Origin: Lepidodermella squamata
Lineage: Eukaryota > Gastrotricha
Assembly (NCBI GenBank): GCA_047495785.1
Contig: JBLDXI010000057.1
Coordinates: forward strand, 124,001-188,000
Reading direction: 5' to 3'
DNA length: 64,000 nucleotides
Part shown: positions 41,705-54,021 of the stretch, piece after piece
Layout: every line of letters starts with the position of its first letter
Position numbering within the stretch: the stretch's first letter is position 1
Made by a program: the position numbers and the translations under genes
The notes under the pieces: model-generated
Databases searched by the model: none
Seen by the model: only the letters and a program-made list of their open reading frames with translations
Told to the model about the DNA's origin: nothing

Positions 41705-43050
41705 GACTTCGGGTTGAATTGCGAGGGAGAAGTTGGCTAAATATCTTAGACTGAAGACTGATGCGTTTTTCCTGATGTAACTGGTGGCATTATATAGCCG
41801 ATCAACTGCCCTCTAGACCACGTGCATCGACATTAGCCTGTCGCAATACGCCCGCGTATCGCAGCTGGAGATACATTATACACCTTCGGAACAAATTCGC
41901 GACTCGCCAGTCAGCTCGAAAATGGACTCCAAATCTGCCTCGGCGGCAGCTGATAACTCGAAGGATCCGCTACACAGCCGGAGAAAACAAACGTCATGAA
42001 GCTTTATGATGAAGGAATGTTAAGTAAATATTAGATGTACGAATCATGCTCATCTGAAATAACTATCCTATTTGAGTACTAAAAAGATGCGAGTGTCGTG
42101 CTTTTTATGCTGTTTCTCTCCGGCTGGGCCGGCGTGGCTGTTGCACTGGCTTTCAAATTTGTCCTTAAACTTTGATGCGTTGGCTAATGATCAATGAAGA
42201 CGAGTGAAGGAGAGGTAACTGTTGCTCTGAGCTAGGAAGTCCCTTTAATTTCATCTATGGCGATGGCAGCCAGGTTTACCGAGTATGCCATGGTCATAGA
42301 TCACTTCGTGCTCCATGGCCATGGTATATTATCATAACTGAATTCATTAGCCACCGACAATTCGTGACGATTTAATCCATTTGCTTCCTATTTATCGATA
42401 TATTCCATATATTCGTGTAAATGAAATTGCTAATGCTTTCACATCGACATGCTATGGAAACAACGGACATCTTCGCCCCTGGTTAATTATGCAAAAATTG
42501 ACCGACCAACTCCCAGTGGGGCCGGGAAAGTCATGCTAAAGAAGAAACCCATCTTCAGCTAATCAATAATCATATGTAATATTGAGTCATTGAGTTCGGC
42601 AGCATTGAGTTTTCATATTTTATCTATAAATAACTTCACCATACAATACGGCTCAACAAAATGTACTGATCGTTCGGTTGGAATGTTAATTCGAAACATT
42701 ATGAATCATCTGTCTTTTTCGATGCAATCTTCCAGTCTAATCTTTACTTTTTGTGCAGCCGAATCGGCAACTACGTTTACACACCTGTTTGCGCTTTTCA
42801 TCTCCTAAAAAACGCATTAATTCTCTTGCGATCCGCGCTGACAGCTGCCGGTCTATTTGTTTGCTCACTAGGCCCTACCGCCCACGTACCAAGTGTGTAA
42901 TATTATTTACTCGACTCTCCTAGTGCACTGTTGAGAAAAAAGCGGAAGCTGTCAAAAGCAAAAAGCGCCTTGGTTTTTTGGCAGCCGATATTAAGGCTAC
43001 GATATTAATGCGTATCGGTTGCGATTAATTGCTAATGTAGCCTCGGCGCT
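41705..43050. other. Intergenic with W promoter
   Basis: 41750-41880 is the W promoter block conserved with V. The remainder shows no gene; a CCATGG-rich stretch lies near 42285-42325. Confidence 0.5.
41790..41796 (-). promoter_or_regulatory. TATA box TATATAA of gene W
   Basis: 86 bp upstream of the ATG, in the block conserved with the V promoter. Confidence 0.7.
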
Positions 43051-43764
43051 ATGAAGCGCGTGTTCACGATATTCGTCTTCTATCTGATGACGAATTTGCT
43101 GCTACTGCCTTTTGCAACCATGTCGCTTTCCAGTGCGCTCGAGGTGAAGGAAGAACTCGACTACAAGTACTTTGTTCCGCCACTCCTAGTCGCCACCACA
43201 TTGTCCACCATCCAGCTGATGCTTCTCGGCTTCTTATGCCTTATCGGAATATGTTTCAACGACGATGCTGATGATAATGATCACTGTTGTGGTGCTTCAA
43301 GTAAGTTGTAATAACAAGAAAAACAATTCGTAAAACTAGTAAAATCGTCTGCTTTTCTATATCAAGGCCTTGGCATGGCTCTATCCATGGCAGTCATGTT
43401 TACCGCGGCAGATGTTGTTTGCGGCTTGTGGCTCGGTAACGTCATCACAACTTCACGGTTGTATCGTGCTTACGTAAGACTAGCTGCCTCAACTCTCACG
43501 TCGGCAATCATCTGCCTGTTCCGTGCTGCCATCGGCATCGTATTCGTCCTAGTCGCCACATGCTCACTGAAGAACATGATTTTCCGCGCGTCTGCTGCTA
43601 AATCAGCTGGTCGGTGCGACAAGCCATCCAACGATACCGAGAGCAGCAACAGCAATCTTCTCCCCAACCAACTGTCGGGATCTAAACAGTCGAGCGAATT
43701 GACGCAGTCGCAGCAGAATCAACACATCGGCAATAAGCTGGCACTTTCAGAAATCGACGATTGA
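43051..43764 (+). CDS. Four-transmembrane orphan protein
   Basis: Two exons, 43051-43300 and 43367-43764, phase 1; 215 residues. Helices at about residues 4-24, 40-68, 86-106 and 119-142, then a 70-residue Ser/Gln/Asn-rich cytoplasmic tail. Between helices 2 and 3 is a short acidic-Cys loop (DDADDNDHCC). The topology is like the 4TM array at the start of the window, but the split is different (one phase-1 intron, polar tail at the C terminus) and there is no PPxY, so I see no evidence that they are related. Family not recognised. Confidence 0.7.
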
Positions 43765-44073
43765 ACATTAACGATAAATTCAGATGATTATTTTCTGGAA
43801 CTTTCATATTCTCCTTAGCAAACTTGAATGTTTTTTAAATAAAAACGAGAACAATCGTTTGCTGTATAACGACGTATAAGCGACATGCTCCTCTGCCGAC
43901 GTATTATCTACTAGGCACGCAAATGTTTACAGCCAAGAACTGCCGGTGTTTACGGCACATTGTTACAAGCAAGGACGGCAAAAAATGAATGTTTTGTTAA
44001 GCGAGCATCTACCGAGAACCGAGCGCATATGTGAAATTATTGGCCAACTTATTTAAGCATTTTATCAAACAAA
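43765..44073. other. Intergenic, nothing recognised
   Basis: Includes an AATAAAAACG near 43838, the likely polyadenylation signal of the upstream gene. Confidence 0.4.
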
Positions 44074-44576
44074 ATGAAGCTCGTTCATGTGCAGTTTCTT
44101 TGCGCCGTGCTTCTCATCAACTTGGGTGAGCTTAAAACCGCTGATCATGATGTATCTATAACTCATTGTACCGCCTCCAAGTCTCTTTCAGCTCAAGTTG
44201 TAACAATGGAGGTGGCGGATCGAAAAATGTAGGCAGTTGATTGGTGTTGATTCATCTTTTCCTATTGTTCTCATTACAGTATTACTACATCTGCGTAAAA
44301 GGCGTGACATTTAATTGCCGTCAGAAGTGCAACAATGACGAACAGAAGGTCTGAGATCACTTATGTTAAGCTTTCCTGAATGATGTTAACCTGAAATGAT
44401 TACAGGTCACAATCGGTTTTTCCAATCTAAGCGACTGCGAAAAGGCGATCACAGCTCAAGCGACTACTACTGCTCCAACTGCATCAACGACGGTGAGTTC
44501 TGCGCAATCATTGTTACATAAATTTGTTAACAATTTATTATTCCAGACACTACTCAATGTTGCTGGAAAAGCTTAA
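44074..44576 (+). CDS. Small secreted five-exon protein (Y), YYYICVK family
   Basis: Five exons: 44074-44125, 44182-44228, 44280-44348, 44406-44492 and 44547-44576; phases 1, 0, 0, 0; 94 residues. No long open frame reveals it; it was found by comparison with gene Z (46020). A signal peptide (MKLVHVQFLCAVLLINLG) is followed by SSCNN and a Gly run, then YYYICVKGVTFNCRQKC, VTIGFSNLSDCEKAI and a Thr-rich end. Exon lengths and phases match gene Z. The exon 2 acceptor (CCTCCAAG) was chosen because it alone keeps both phase and the Cys shared with Z. One donor is GTCTGA, unusual. Function unknown. Confidence 0.75.
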
Positions 44577-44888
44577 CCATAGCTTTGCTTTATTTACACC
44601 ATGCTAATATTAGATTATAAATCAAGGATTGAAATCAGCATTCCAATATTAGAAATAAATATCACCCGAGTTGAATAAATCATCAATTTGCCACCGGCTT
44701 GATTTCGCTCAAAACTTGAAGTTCCCGGCAGGCTTCGCCTGCATTCGTTTCATGCTGATGACAAAGCATTGCCGCACAATTTTGATGTTTCCTGCATCGG
44801 TGTCGTCATTAGTAGCCTTGTGCTTCTTTGAAAATTTGGCCTACAAAGAATCAAGTGAAAATATTTCAACTTAGATTAGAAATATCTC
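44577..44888. other. Convergent intergenic region
   Basis: AATAAATATC at about 44653 is the likely polyadenylation signal of gene Y. Nothing else was recognised. Confidence 0.4.
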
Positions 44889-45257
44889 TCATACCAGGTA
44901 TCCCGACGATCGATTCGTTGCGAGGGAATCGCGCCTTATTTTTGCCATTGAGACGTTCATAGCGTTGACAGAATAAGTGCGCTCTCGCTTTATCATGGTC
45001 ACCTCCCTTCGAAGCAGAATTTGCGCAACGGCGAAATTTTTCTGCAGTTGATTCCGAATCGATTGAGACAGAATAGCGCCCAGCGTATCGCGTTTGACAT
45101 GCCCTTTCGCTTTGTTCGCCTCTATTGCGATTTCATCATCAAGCATTATCTCTGGCGACGAGCATTTTGACAACGAATCGCCAGCGTCACTGCTTGGAAT
45201 ATCTTCGTATTCGTCGACAAGTGTCTCATAAGGGTCGAATTTGGTTATAAAAGCCAT
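44889..45257 (-). CDS. Orphan protein, 122 residues
   Basis: Single-exon frame starting with ATG at 45257. The N-terminal half is acidic (YETLVDEYEDIPSSD, MLDDEIAIEA) and the C-terminal half basic, with several RRE, KRER and KIRRDS sites. There is no signal peptide or helix long enough for a membrane segment. The charge asymmetry and balanced composition argue for a real protein; no family was recognised and splicing to further exons cannot be excluded. Confidence 0.5.
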   Translation of the reverse strand: MAFITKFDPYETLVDEYEDIPSSDAGDSLSKCSSPEIMLDDEIAIEANKAKGHVKRDTLGAILSQSIRNQLQKNFAVAQILLRREVTMIKRERTYSVNAMNVSMAKIRRDSLATNRSSGYLV

Positions 45258-46019
45258 GGTTGTTAGGGATAAAAAGTTGACTGAAGTCGCATTTGCCTTG
45301 CGACGAGATTACGTTCAGCCCAATTTCCGGAGTTAAATTTTTCTAATCTAAGTCACACTTCCCGAAGTGAGCCCACGAATTTCCTGAATCGCAGACTGCA
45401 TGAAAAGCAAGAAACACAAAAGAGGTTTCATAAAATCCTCGAATAACATAGGATTTCGCTATTGGACATTATAGCGATTGATGCATGACTGGGTGTTGCA
45501 GCGTGTGAATCGGCTCATGGTCATGGGCGCATGCCCCAATAAGCCTTTTTGATCATGGGGGCAAGGAGATCGCAACAACAGAGATTGGCTACCTTTAAGG
45601 CAATACTTTTCCTGATAAGCGCAAGTTTCATAAGATGGAGAATGTAGCTTGAAGAGTTAATGAGCGTGCTCTGAGAATATTAGTGCAAAGTGTAGCCGGT
45701 CTTAACGAGTCTTTAAATTGAGAGCCTATTAAAAGTGAACTTGTGATGAAAAAGCATTAAAGCATTCATTATGATACCTCAAATCATCAAATCTAATTAG
45801 TTATCCACACAGTACCGGGTAAATAAATTCATTGCATGTCATTTTATCAACAGGAAAATGAAGCTGTTTACTAAATAATTAAGGTAAAGCCAATTAACTT
45901 GCACCAATAAGAGAAAACAAACAAGTGGTAAGGCCATCGCCAAATTAGAGATCTCATAACAAGTTTCAACGTTGTAAAGGATCTTTGTTAATATTTTTGA
46001 GATAATCTTCTGAATAGAA
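45258..46019. other. Intergenic, no gene recognised
   Basis: A minus-strand open frame at 45839-46126 overlaps the signal-peptide exon of gene Z in antisense and was discarded. Confidence 0.4.
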
Positions 46020-46536
46020 ATGACAGCTGCGGGTATCATGACAATTCTTGCTATTGCATCAATTCCTCTTGGTATGTTCGGAAATCTTCTATCCATCATA
46101 TTTTGTGGAAGTAATCCTAACAACAACTATACTACTATATTCATGTAGTTTCGAGCTGCCCACCAAGCAAATCCGAATCAGAGGGCAAACAGGTATGTGA
46201 CTATTTTTCAAATCTGAGACATACACAATGACCAAATCCCATCAATTAAGTATTACTTCATCTGCGTGAAAGATTCGACGTTGACATGCCGCTGGTCTAA
46301 ATGCATGAGCGATGAGTATTTGGTATGAACTTTCGCAGACTCGAAGCATTATTTGATTGTGTTATACACAGGCTCCTGTCGGCTTCACTACCGTGGAGGA
46401 CTGCATGAAAGCTATCTCGACTGGCGAGTCGGTTGCAACCACAACCATGGATGTAAGCCAATATGATCTGAGTCTCTGTAATTTCAAGATAATTTCCCAT
46501 TCACAGCCATTCAAGGATGTCGCCGCTAAAGCGTGA
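46020..46536 (+). CDS. Small secreted five-exon protein (Z), paralogue of Y
   Basis: Five exons: 46020-46071, 46149-46192, 46251-46322, 46372-46452 and 46507-46536; phases 1, 0, 0, 0, the same as gene Y; 92 residues. Signal peptide (MTAAGIMTILAIASIPLG), SSCPPSK, then YYFICVKDSTLTCRWSKC, VGFTTVEDCMKAI, a Thr-rich patch and the ending DVAAKA. Conserved with Y: four Cys after the signal peptide, YY(Y/F)ICVK, and the (F/T)xxxDC(M/E)KAI segment. First and last exons have equal length in both. Its 3' end faces gene BB with AATAAAAC at 46567. Function unknown. Confidence 0.78.
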
Positions 46537-46659
46537 TCAACTTCGTCCGCAAAAGCGTGAAAAGCGATCGAATAAAACAGTACATGCATAATTCTATTAT
46601 TTATTGGTGTGTAAGGCATCTTTCCCAGCACCAAATACCGCGAGCAGCAGATGCTCAGT

Positions 46660-47027
46660 TTAATTCCAACCGGGGAAGCAGTTGCCAGACCAGTGGCACT
46701 TGTTGTTGACCTTATCCCCCTTGCAGTCATCGTGCTTCTTGCAATCTTTCTTGGGCAGACAACCAAAGTTACCATCAGGCTGGCCGAAGTGGATGTTCTT
46801 GTCGTCCTTAGTGTCGCAGATGCAAGTTCTGTTAAGTATTGGTGGAACAATAATTATATTTTAATCACAGCTGAATGACGCCTAAATTACCCTTCGGAGC
46901 AAGTTGCAGAAGAGCCAGTATGAAGGGCTTTGCAGTCATCATCAGATGAGCAAGGGCCCCAGAGTCCGGCAGCCGCGGTGGCTGCAATCAGGCAGGCCAT
47001 GAGAATAGCAACAGTGATAGTTTGCAT
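46660..47027 (-). CDS. Secreted Cys-rich protein (BB), similar Cys spacing to V and W
   Basis: Two exons, 47027-46891 and 46828-46660, phase 2; 101 residues. Signal peptide MQTITVAILMACLIAATAAA. The mature protein has PCSSDDDC, a C-x-C (TCIC), CLPKKDC, DDC and two more Cys near the end (KCHWSGNC). The order C-x5-C, C-x-C, C-x5-C matches V and W, so they may share a fold; sequence between the Cys is different. TATATAAA (47117-47110) lies 83 bp upstream, the same distance as in V and W. The start was placed at the Met that opens the signal peptide. Confidence 0.85.
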
Positions 47028-48078
47028 GTTTCGAAGACTTGACAAAATACTCTCTTGAGATTTGATAGAGGCGAATAAGCTGATATCTGTGATTCGCAAT
47101 TCTACGCTGTTTATATATCCTTAGAGTGTCGCAAATAGATTTGACGCTGAGATTAAACAGCTGCTTGTCGCACGTCGCAAGGACTCCTACTCCATATCGT
47201 CGTTATCCCCCTCAATCTAGGGTTCCATCTTTATGACTGACATTAAGCTTTGCGTGTTAAGCGGTGCTGGCTCCAGCAGATAAAGAATTATTCCCAGGGT
47301 TTGCAAATAACAGAACTTGCAAATTGCGCAGACTCCGATGATTTTCAGACTGATGTGAAGCTTGCTCTCATGAAAAATTGTTCAGCTGCCCATTACGTAC
47401 CGCTCATCCCAGTCTTTTGCGCGGCTACGTAACATAAAACAGCTCATCCTGATTCGCATTATCTGTCTTTACATCATAATCTCAAATGTCACTCCCACAC
47501 GTCTGGTTACCCATAGACATATTTTAGGATCCATCAGCCAAACCCTTGGGAAAATCGAAACCGCCACGGAACCAGTAAAAAGAATCGAATATTTTGTTTA
47601 CTTTTCCTCCAAGCGCTGATGAATCAGCTGACCATCTGGCGCCCATGGCGTAGCACCCTTTTTCTCGTGTAGTAAGCAGTCTATCCTAAATTTTATGTCT
47701 ACGGGTTACCACACGACCAAGGAATTATCCAGAATTATTATGTCTAAGAATTCTTCTTCCAAAATCAAAATCCATTTTCAAACGTTAAACGGCGCAAAAT
47801 AATTTATTAATATGCCGTATTTTCGAGATATCCGCATGAGTGAAAGGAAGAAGAGAACATCGGTAGCTGCGAACCGGAAGGAAATCATGCTATTAAATAT
47901 TGCTGCCATGGCGAGAAAACATTAATGTTATTAAAGCACTTGACTGTTGTTCTCATCATCATGTGTAGCCTATAAAGCGCAAACATGTGCTCACCGCCCA
48001 TTTAAACCCGCATTCTCATCAGGACAGCGGCTACAAACACTTTTAACTGCGACAGAAACATGTGCTACTTTTGTCATC
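47028..48078. other. Intergenic, no gene recognised
   Basis: Apart from the TATA box of BB nothing was recognised. Frames upstream of 48079 lack an ATG with good context. Confidence 0.45.
47110..47117 (-). promoter_or_regulatory. TATA box TATATAAA of gene BB
   Basis: 83 bp upstream of the ATG, as in genes V and W. Confidence 0.65.
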
Positions 48079-51000
48079 ATGAGCTATGAATATCAGCCAG
48101 ACGAGGATGAAGAATATGAACAGCGATTATTCGAGCAACAAGATCCGGTCATCAGGGAGATATTCAAGAGGCACGAGTTCGCTAAGCGAGAGCGACGTGA
48201 GCGGTATTACCGAATTGAACTCGATAAAGTTATGACTCGGGTGTCGAAAATCTGCTCTCAATTCGATAAAAATGGCGCAGAGGAGGGGAAATTCGTCAGA
48301 GTGATAGACGACCTGGTAAGACAAGAACATTGATGCTTTACAAATTTAGCTGTTGATATCAACTTTCAGGACGAATTTGAAGCTGAACTGTTAGATCCGG
48401 AGAAGAAGAATGCTCACCGACACGAAATGCTGGTTCTGATAATTGGCTACCAAGTCAGCAACAAAGAGCGTTTTGGCTTGATTAAAAATGTTGGCGATGT
48501 AAGTAATTTGTTCAACGGTATAGCAATATCTTCATTGATTTATACTTCGACCAGTTTTTGAGAACAACCACGCAGAATTTGGTGGAGGAAGATGAGCCTA
48601 GCACAGGAGATCAGGTAAATTTGGTCTCGCCAACTTACGACCCGGATCACGGATTTCAAGAATTTGACTCTGCATTTCGACAAGCGATTCTTAAGGCCGA
48701 ACAGCTGAAAATTATCTTCGAGCAAACAGTCGATTGCCTCGTCAAATATGCGACCGCAAAAGGAGGAAAGCTGCATAAAAAAATAGAAGGAACTCTAAAT
48801 CAAGCGAAAAATGAGATCAAGATGCTTCAAGACAAGCTAACTGCGGCGCATAATGAATTGGAGGACAGAAAGGACGCCCTGGTGAAGAACTTACGCGAAC
48901 TGGAAGCCAAAAGAATAGAGATTGCGAAATATCGGAATGAGCTGGAAGAAGCTCAACGGAATCAAACTCGATTGGCCAACTTGGTCGAAGTCGTACAGGA
49001 AAAAGAGTCTCAAATTGAGCGACTGAATAGCAAGATAATGAACATGCAGTTTGATATCGACGACACTCACCATCAAATGGAAAACTTGCGGGCGTCAACT
49101 GAAGCTGAGATACTTGCATACCAGGATAAGGTCGAAGGGTTGGAAAAGCAGCTGCAGAAGAAGCAAGCCGCCCTTGAGAAGGCCAAAATGGACATGCAAG
49201 ATTTACTGGATAAAGTTGTCCGAGAGCTGAACGAGAAAAACGCGGAAGCTCTAGACGCAATGGAAGCAGAGTATGAAGAAAAGATCGCCGCCATGGAGGT
49301 ACGCTTTTTGGTTTTGATGATTGTTTGGCGTTTAATCTGATTGTATTTCTCATAGGAATCTCATAGAGCAGAGCTGCAGGAAATGAGTAATAAAATTACG
49401 AAAATCATTGAAGAAAGTATGCAGCACCGTAACGTAAGTTCGACCAATTATTGAAAAAGGTGCCGATGCTAATTGTTAGATCTCAGTCTATTACTCCTGA
49501 AGATGGCGCGAAGCCAGCAGCTGATAAGCCGATTCTGAAATTGGTAAGGTTGAATAAATAATGCGTTGAACAATTAATATCAGGTTTGTTCTAGCTATCG
49601 GTCGTGACTCAAGAAGTCGCTGAGAAGGCTGAAAAACCTCCAGAAAAGCCTCCTGAAAAACCGAAGAAGAAGAGAAAAGTACCATCGATATCCAGCACTG
49701 ATATCATACGTGAAAACGCAGCTCTTCTTGCGACGGGGGGTGTTAACATTTCAATTTCTGACGACTCGCATTTCAGCACAACCTCAGATGCAGACGAACT
49801 AAAGGCGAAATTCGCGAGATATAAAGAAAAAGTAAACAGTCAATGACATCAAGTCAAATACAAATTTGTAATATTGTTATTTTCAGGCTAAGGCGAGGAT
49901 AAAAGAGCTTGAAGCTCAGCTAGCCGCAGCTGGCGTGGCCGCGAAGCAAGAAGCAGCAGAACTGGCGGCCGCTGAAGCCGCCGCTGCTGATCTAGTTGCA
50001 GCTGATAAAGCCTTGGAGGCAGAGCTTGCAAAAGTTGAAGTTGGAAGTACATCCTCAAGTGTATTTGCGAAGCAAAAGCCGGCATTGCCTGGTATAATTG
50101 AGTCCACTCCAATACCGGATACTGATTTGCTGCCCGTACCCGTCATCGAGCCGAAAGTGGACACAGTGAGCGCATTTTTAATATCGAAACCAGCTCGCTC
50201 ATTTTCTTATCGTTTCAGATTCCTTCTCTTGGATCCAGCGATGAATTAGGACTAAAAACCTCTTTGACACTCCAACCATCAGTCTCGGCAGAGCCTCAGG
50301 AGTCTAAAGACGATGCAGCAAAAAAACCGGAGCCACCTCCTCGCAGTACTAAATTGAGCCATGCTGTATATAACACGGTATGATCTGATGATTTCATAGC
50401 ATGAGTATGACTTCAGGTTTTTCTCCCAGCTTAAACGACCTGACATCGGTATTAAACTTGCATCTATTGAAATTCTTGAGGAGCTTAAACGTAGCTATGC
50501 CGCTATTATCCAGCTTGGACAAGATACCTTTGATACGATACGCCATCTTGATTCCCGCAGTCTCAAAGGATATGATTTTCAAAGCAGCTTATGGAAGAGC
50601 ATTTCTAAAAAATTGGATAGAAAGCTGCCAGGTAACTGGAGGCCAAGCAAAGAAGCTACTTCGTTTGGAATCGGAAGTAACCTGGCAAGAGTTCTTTCTG
50701 ACCTCGAATATATGGAGGACGACATTGAACTGGCGGCGCGAATCACAGCTCATGTGAACGCCGTCGTTCAACAAATTCACTTCGCTTTTGATCGTTTGAT
50801 CATTTTCTCGGGGAAAGAGCATGTAAGAAGTTATCTCCAAAAGTTGAGCTTAATATTCAAAGTTATATTTAGTCTGAGCATGAAGATGACAAGAGCTTGG
50901 ATGTGTAAGTTCTTTTCTGGGTATGAGAATAATGGCTTAAACATTGTTACTTGAACAGTTCGATAAGACTTGAGAAGCAGAAGAAAGAGTTCGAACGCAC

Positions 51001-52134
51001 ATTAAGTGAAAAGGAACGGAGCATAACAGAGTTGAACGATAGAATCGAGCTGCTCAAGTTTCAGGTCGAACATCTGATGGCGTCGCAAAAAGCCCATGAA
51101 TACGCAGTGATGTTCACGCGCCTGGATTTAGATAGAAATTCTCGCATCTTACAGCGAATGCCGGCAAATAAGCGAATCTCAACGCAGCAAATCGAAGACG
51201 CCATACGGACCATGGAAGAATTTGTCGACATGCCCGTTCAAAGATTAGTGCAACTTATTGCTCAGCGCCGAAGAGAAGAGCTGCCAAACGCAAGTCCGCG
51301 AGCCGTGAAGGCAATTCTAAACGCAGCTGCTAATGACGTGGCGGAAGCTGCAACTGAACTCGGCCCGCTACTCGCAAGTGATATTGAAAAAATGGCTGAA
51401 GAGCGCATAAAATTGGCTGAGAATGTCATGGTGAAACTTCAAGAAATTGAACGTGAATCGGGTACATTTCTGATCAAGCCTTACTTCAGCTATCCAGGGC
51501 AGCAGATACAGGACAGGGAGAAATTCAAAGTCAAAACGAGTCGACCAATGCAGGAATTTGAGCCTGTTTTGGCTGTAAATCAGCCAAATTCGAAGCAGCC
51601 ACAGCAGACGACTGAATCTTGCAACACGTCAGCAACTCGCCGGCCTGTCCCGGCAGTTCTTGTTCAGAAGAGACGAAGTGGCAGTGTGAGCAAAGTTAGC
51701 GATATTACGAGCGGAATTAATGGTGAGAAGGTAGCTAAGCAACCGTCGCCTCCTCCACCTCAATGGCGCATGGATGAATCGGCCCATGTTGGGGATTTAG
51801 CGACAAGTATCATATCTCAATCCTCGCGACTTGAACAAATGGATGTGAAGCGTTATGTCGTGGCTCAAAATGCAGTAAGCACTACCTTCCCGACAGAGCT
51901 GAAGGACAGTGCCCCGCCTGGTATGAAAACGGCTCGTGCATACTTCGGTCTAACTCGGGATCCTGTCATTCGTCTGTCAGGTCTGTCAGCATGTTGATTG
52001 GGCCTAGTTTGCATTACTTTTTTATTTCAGAGAATCCCGTTACATTCGTTTCTGTCACGCCAAATTACGCTACCCCTTCAATCACGCCAGCAACTTCTGC
52101 ATTGCCTCCCATTGCGATTCCAAAATTCTTCTAA
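48079..52134 (+). CDS. Large coiled-coil orphan protein, 1156 residues, 12 exons
   Basis: Exons: 48079-48315, 48370-48498, 48555-49298, 49356-49433, 49487-49543, 49595-49831, 49887-50165, 50219-50377, 50430-50822, 50873-50904, 50959-51980 and 52031-52134; every junction keeps frame. An acidic start (YQPDEDEEYEQ) precedes a charged helical domain. Residues about 195-400 are a continuous coiled coil (long runs of E, K, Q, L). A Lys/Pro-rich hinge (EKPPEKP, KKKRKV, a possible nuclear-localisation-like stretch), an Ala-rich helix, a globular-looking part (residues about 590-720), a second coiled coil, and a Pro-rich C terminus follow. No motor, kinase or known cytoskeletal signature was recognised. 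Possibly a structural or scaffold protein. Confidence 0.8.
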
Positions 52135-52295
52135 AATTCATCAGAATTACACTTGAATTAAGTCTACCGGCACATCCAATTTCAAAAGAATCGCACACAT
52201 TTTGATCAGTCGCTGAAACGAACCATTGATTTATTTTATTCAGGTTACATATTCAACTAACCTCTGATTGAGTCACACAAAAATAAATATGGATG

Positions 52296-54021
52296 TTATT
52301 TTCCAAAGTAATTAGTAGTTATTTGCTCCGATTTTATGGCAAGATCTTCTTCGCTCTCGGCTGTAAAGAATTCATCCGGCATGCGCAAGTAGCCGACCAA
52401 CGGAACACTGACGGTAGCCAAAAAACATACAGCGAACCCGATCCAATTGACGGCGTACGCAACATACCAGGCGGTTTTGTTTCGCCGCAACCGACGACCG
52501 GCTTCGTATTCATGCTCTTTTGGGTCTGAGATTGCAGAGCGACGCCGCCACAGACGGTATCTCAACCTATTTAACGACCTTCTTGCTGAATAGATTGATG
52601 AGCGACTCGAAGGTCGGCTTTGTAAGATGTCCTGACGAGTGAAACGCTGACCACTTGGTTTCAGTGTCTGCATTGACGAATGGCTAGATCCAGTTGTTGC
52701 TGAAGATGCGTCGGAATCTTTGAAATGAAATTTAGCAGGATACGCAGCTCGTTTTAGAGATTTTAAGCCAGACACCAACATTTCGCCGATGTTGGGCAGC
52801 CCCCAGGGTGCTTTTATATATTCGCCTGGATCCACAATTGAAAGGCAGAGCGTTGTTGTTAGTATTGTAATAGCTGATGTGCATAGAATAACAGTGAGGT
52901 AAATTGTTAGTAAACAATTAGCTGAGTTGTTAGGCAATTTTTCAGCGACCGTGACCTCAAATATCGCAACAGCCAGTACCGTTGTGACTGATTGAACAGG
53001 CCTGTCAACATAATGAACTGGGACCAAATAGGTCAGTAGGCTAATGACTGCCAGGACGCATGTTGGAATCAACACCGTAACAATAAAGAAAACAGATTTC
53101 CGCTTAATGACTAGCACGAAGTGAACGCGACTGAATGATGTTCTTTCGCCGCTTTTGTAGAGCGTTGCGTAGCCAACACTCCTGTCAGCAACGAGCTCCC
53201 ATACTTCTGCAATTTGAATGAAATATTTAAGTCAGAAGTTGTCATCGCTGTTAGCCTCACCGTTCTCAGCCAGCATGCCCAAAGAGACTGCATTAGGTCT
53301 GTCGTCTGTTCTTGTAATTAGCTTCAGCTCGCGGTCTTGATAAATGACCGATTCAAGAATGATCAAACATTGCTGAACGTCAAATGGGTAGAACCTGAGG
53401 TCGAAGTGGCAGCGCGTTGATGCTCGGCCGGTCGGATGATACCTTTCAATCCAATTTAACGTTCGAGATTCGAGGTACGACTAATTAGCGATAATTCTAA
53501 AGATCTTACCACACGTTTCCATCGTGAAGGACACGGAATGCGAACGAATAATCCTTCAATAGATCAAAGCCGCCAATAGAATTGGCAATCTGTAATTGAG
53601 GAATCCATAAGACACCAGCTGGAATAACAATCTCGCGGAGGCCACCGAAATCTTGAGGAGCCCAAGCTAGACGAGGATCTTGCCAATTCTACGTTATCGT
53701 AAAAATGACACATGATGAAAATCATGAACAACTCACGAGCTGCAGTCGAATCGTAGAATGCAAAGTTTCAGCGGCTTCATCGACTTGTTGAATGCGGACA
53801 ATGTATAGCCGAGTTTTCACTATGAGAGTGAAGTTTCCCGCGAGTGGTACAGGCTTTGCTAGCTTTGAATAGCCAACTGAAGTTAACTTTCGAACGAGAT
53901 CCAGTTCGTATGTTCGTGGCTTGCTGTTGATGGATGCCTCCCAGCTCGCCGGTAATCTCGCGAATGCCAGTTGAGTTATTTGAGTAAGAGCGATACCAAT
54001 TAAAATATAATATTGAAACAT
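52296..54021 (-). CDS. Cys-loop ligand-gated ion channel subunit (nicotinic-like, divergent pore)
   Basis: Four exons: 54021-53737, 53688-53510, 53442-53261 and 53206-52296; phases 0, 2, 1; 518 residues with signal peptide. The ligand domain has the WQDPRLAW segment and a Cys loop with 13 residues between the two Cys (CHFDLRFYPFDVQQC). The C-loop lacks the adjacent Cys pair of alpha subunits. Four helices follow, with a Ser/Arg-rich intracellular loop of about 130 residues between M3 and M4. M2 is preceded by DRPVQ instead of the usual GEK, and reads SVTTVLAVAIF with the central Leu. An acidic residue before M2 suggests cation selectivity, but Pro at the M2 start is unusual. It is paralogous to the partial gene at 62616. 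Confidence 0.9.

Noticed and set aside
48817-49353. 178-codon minus-strand open frame
   Set aside because: Antisense shadow of the coiled-coil exon; Leu/Ser-rich composition is that of the complement of Glu/Lys-rich codons.
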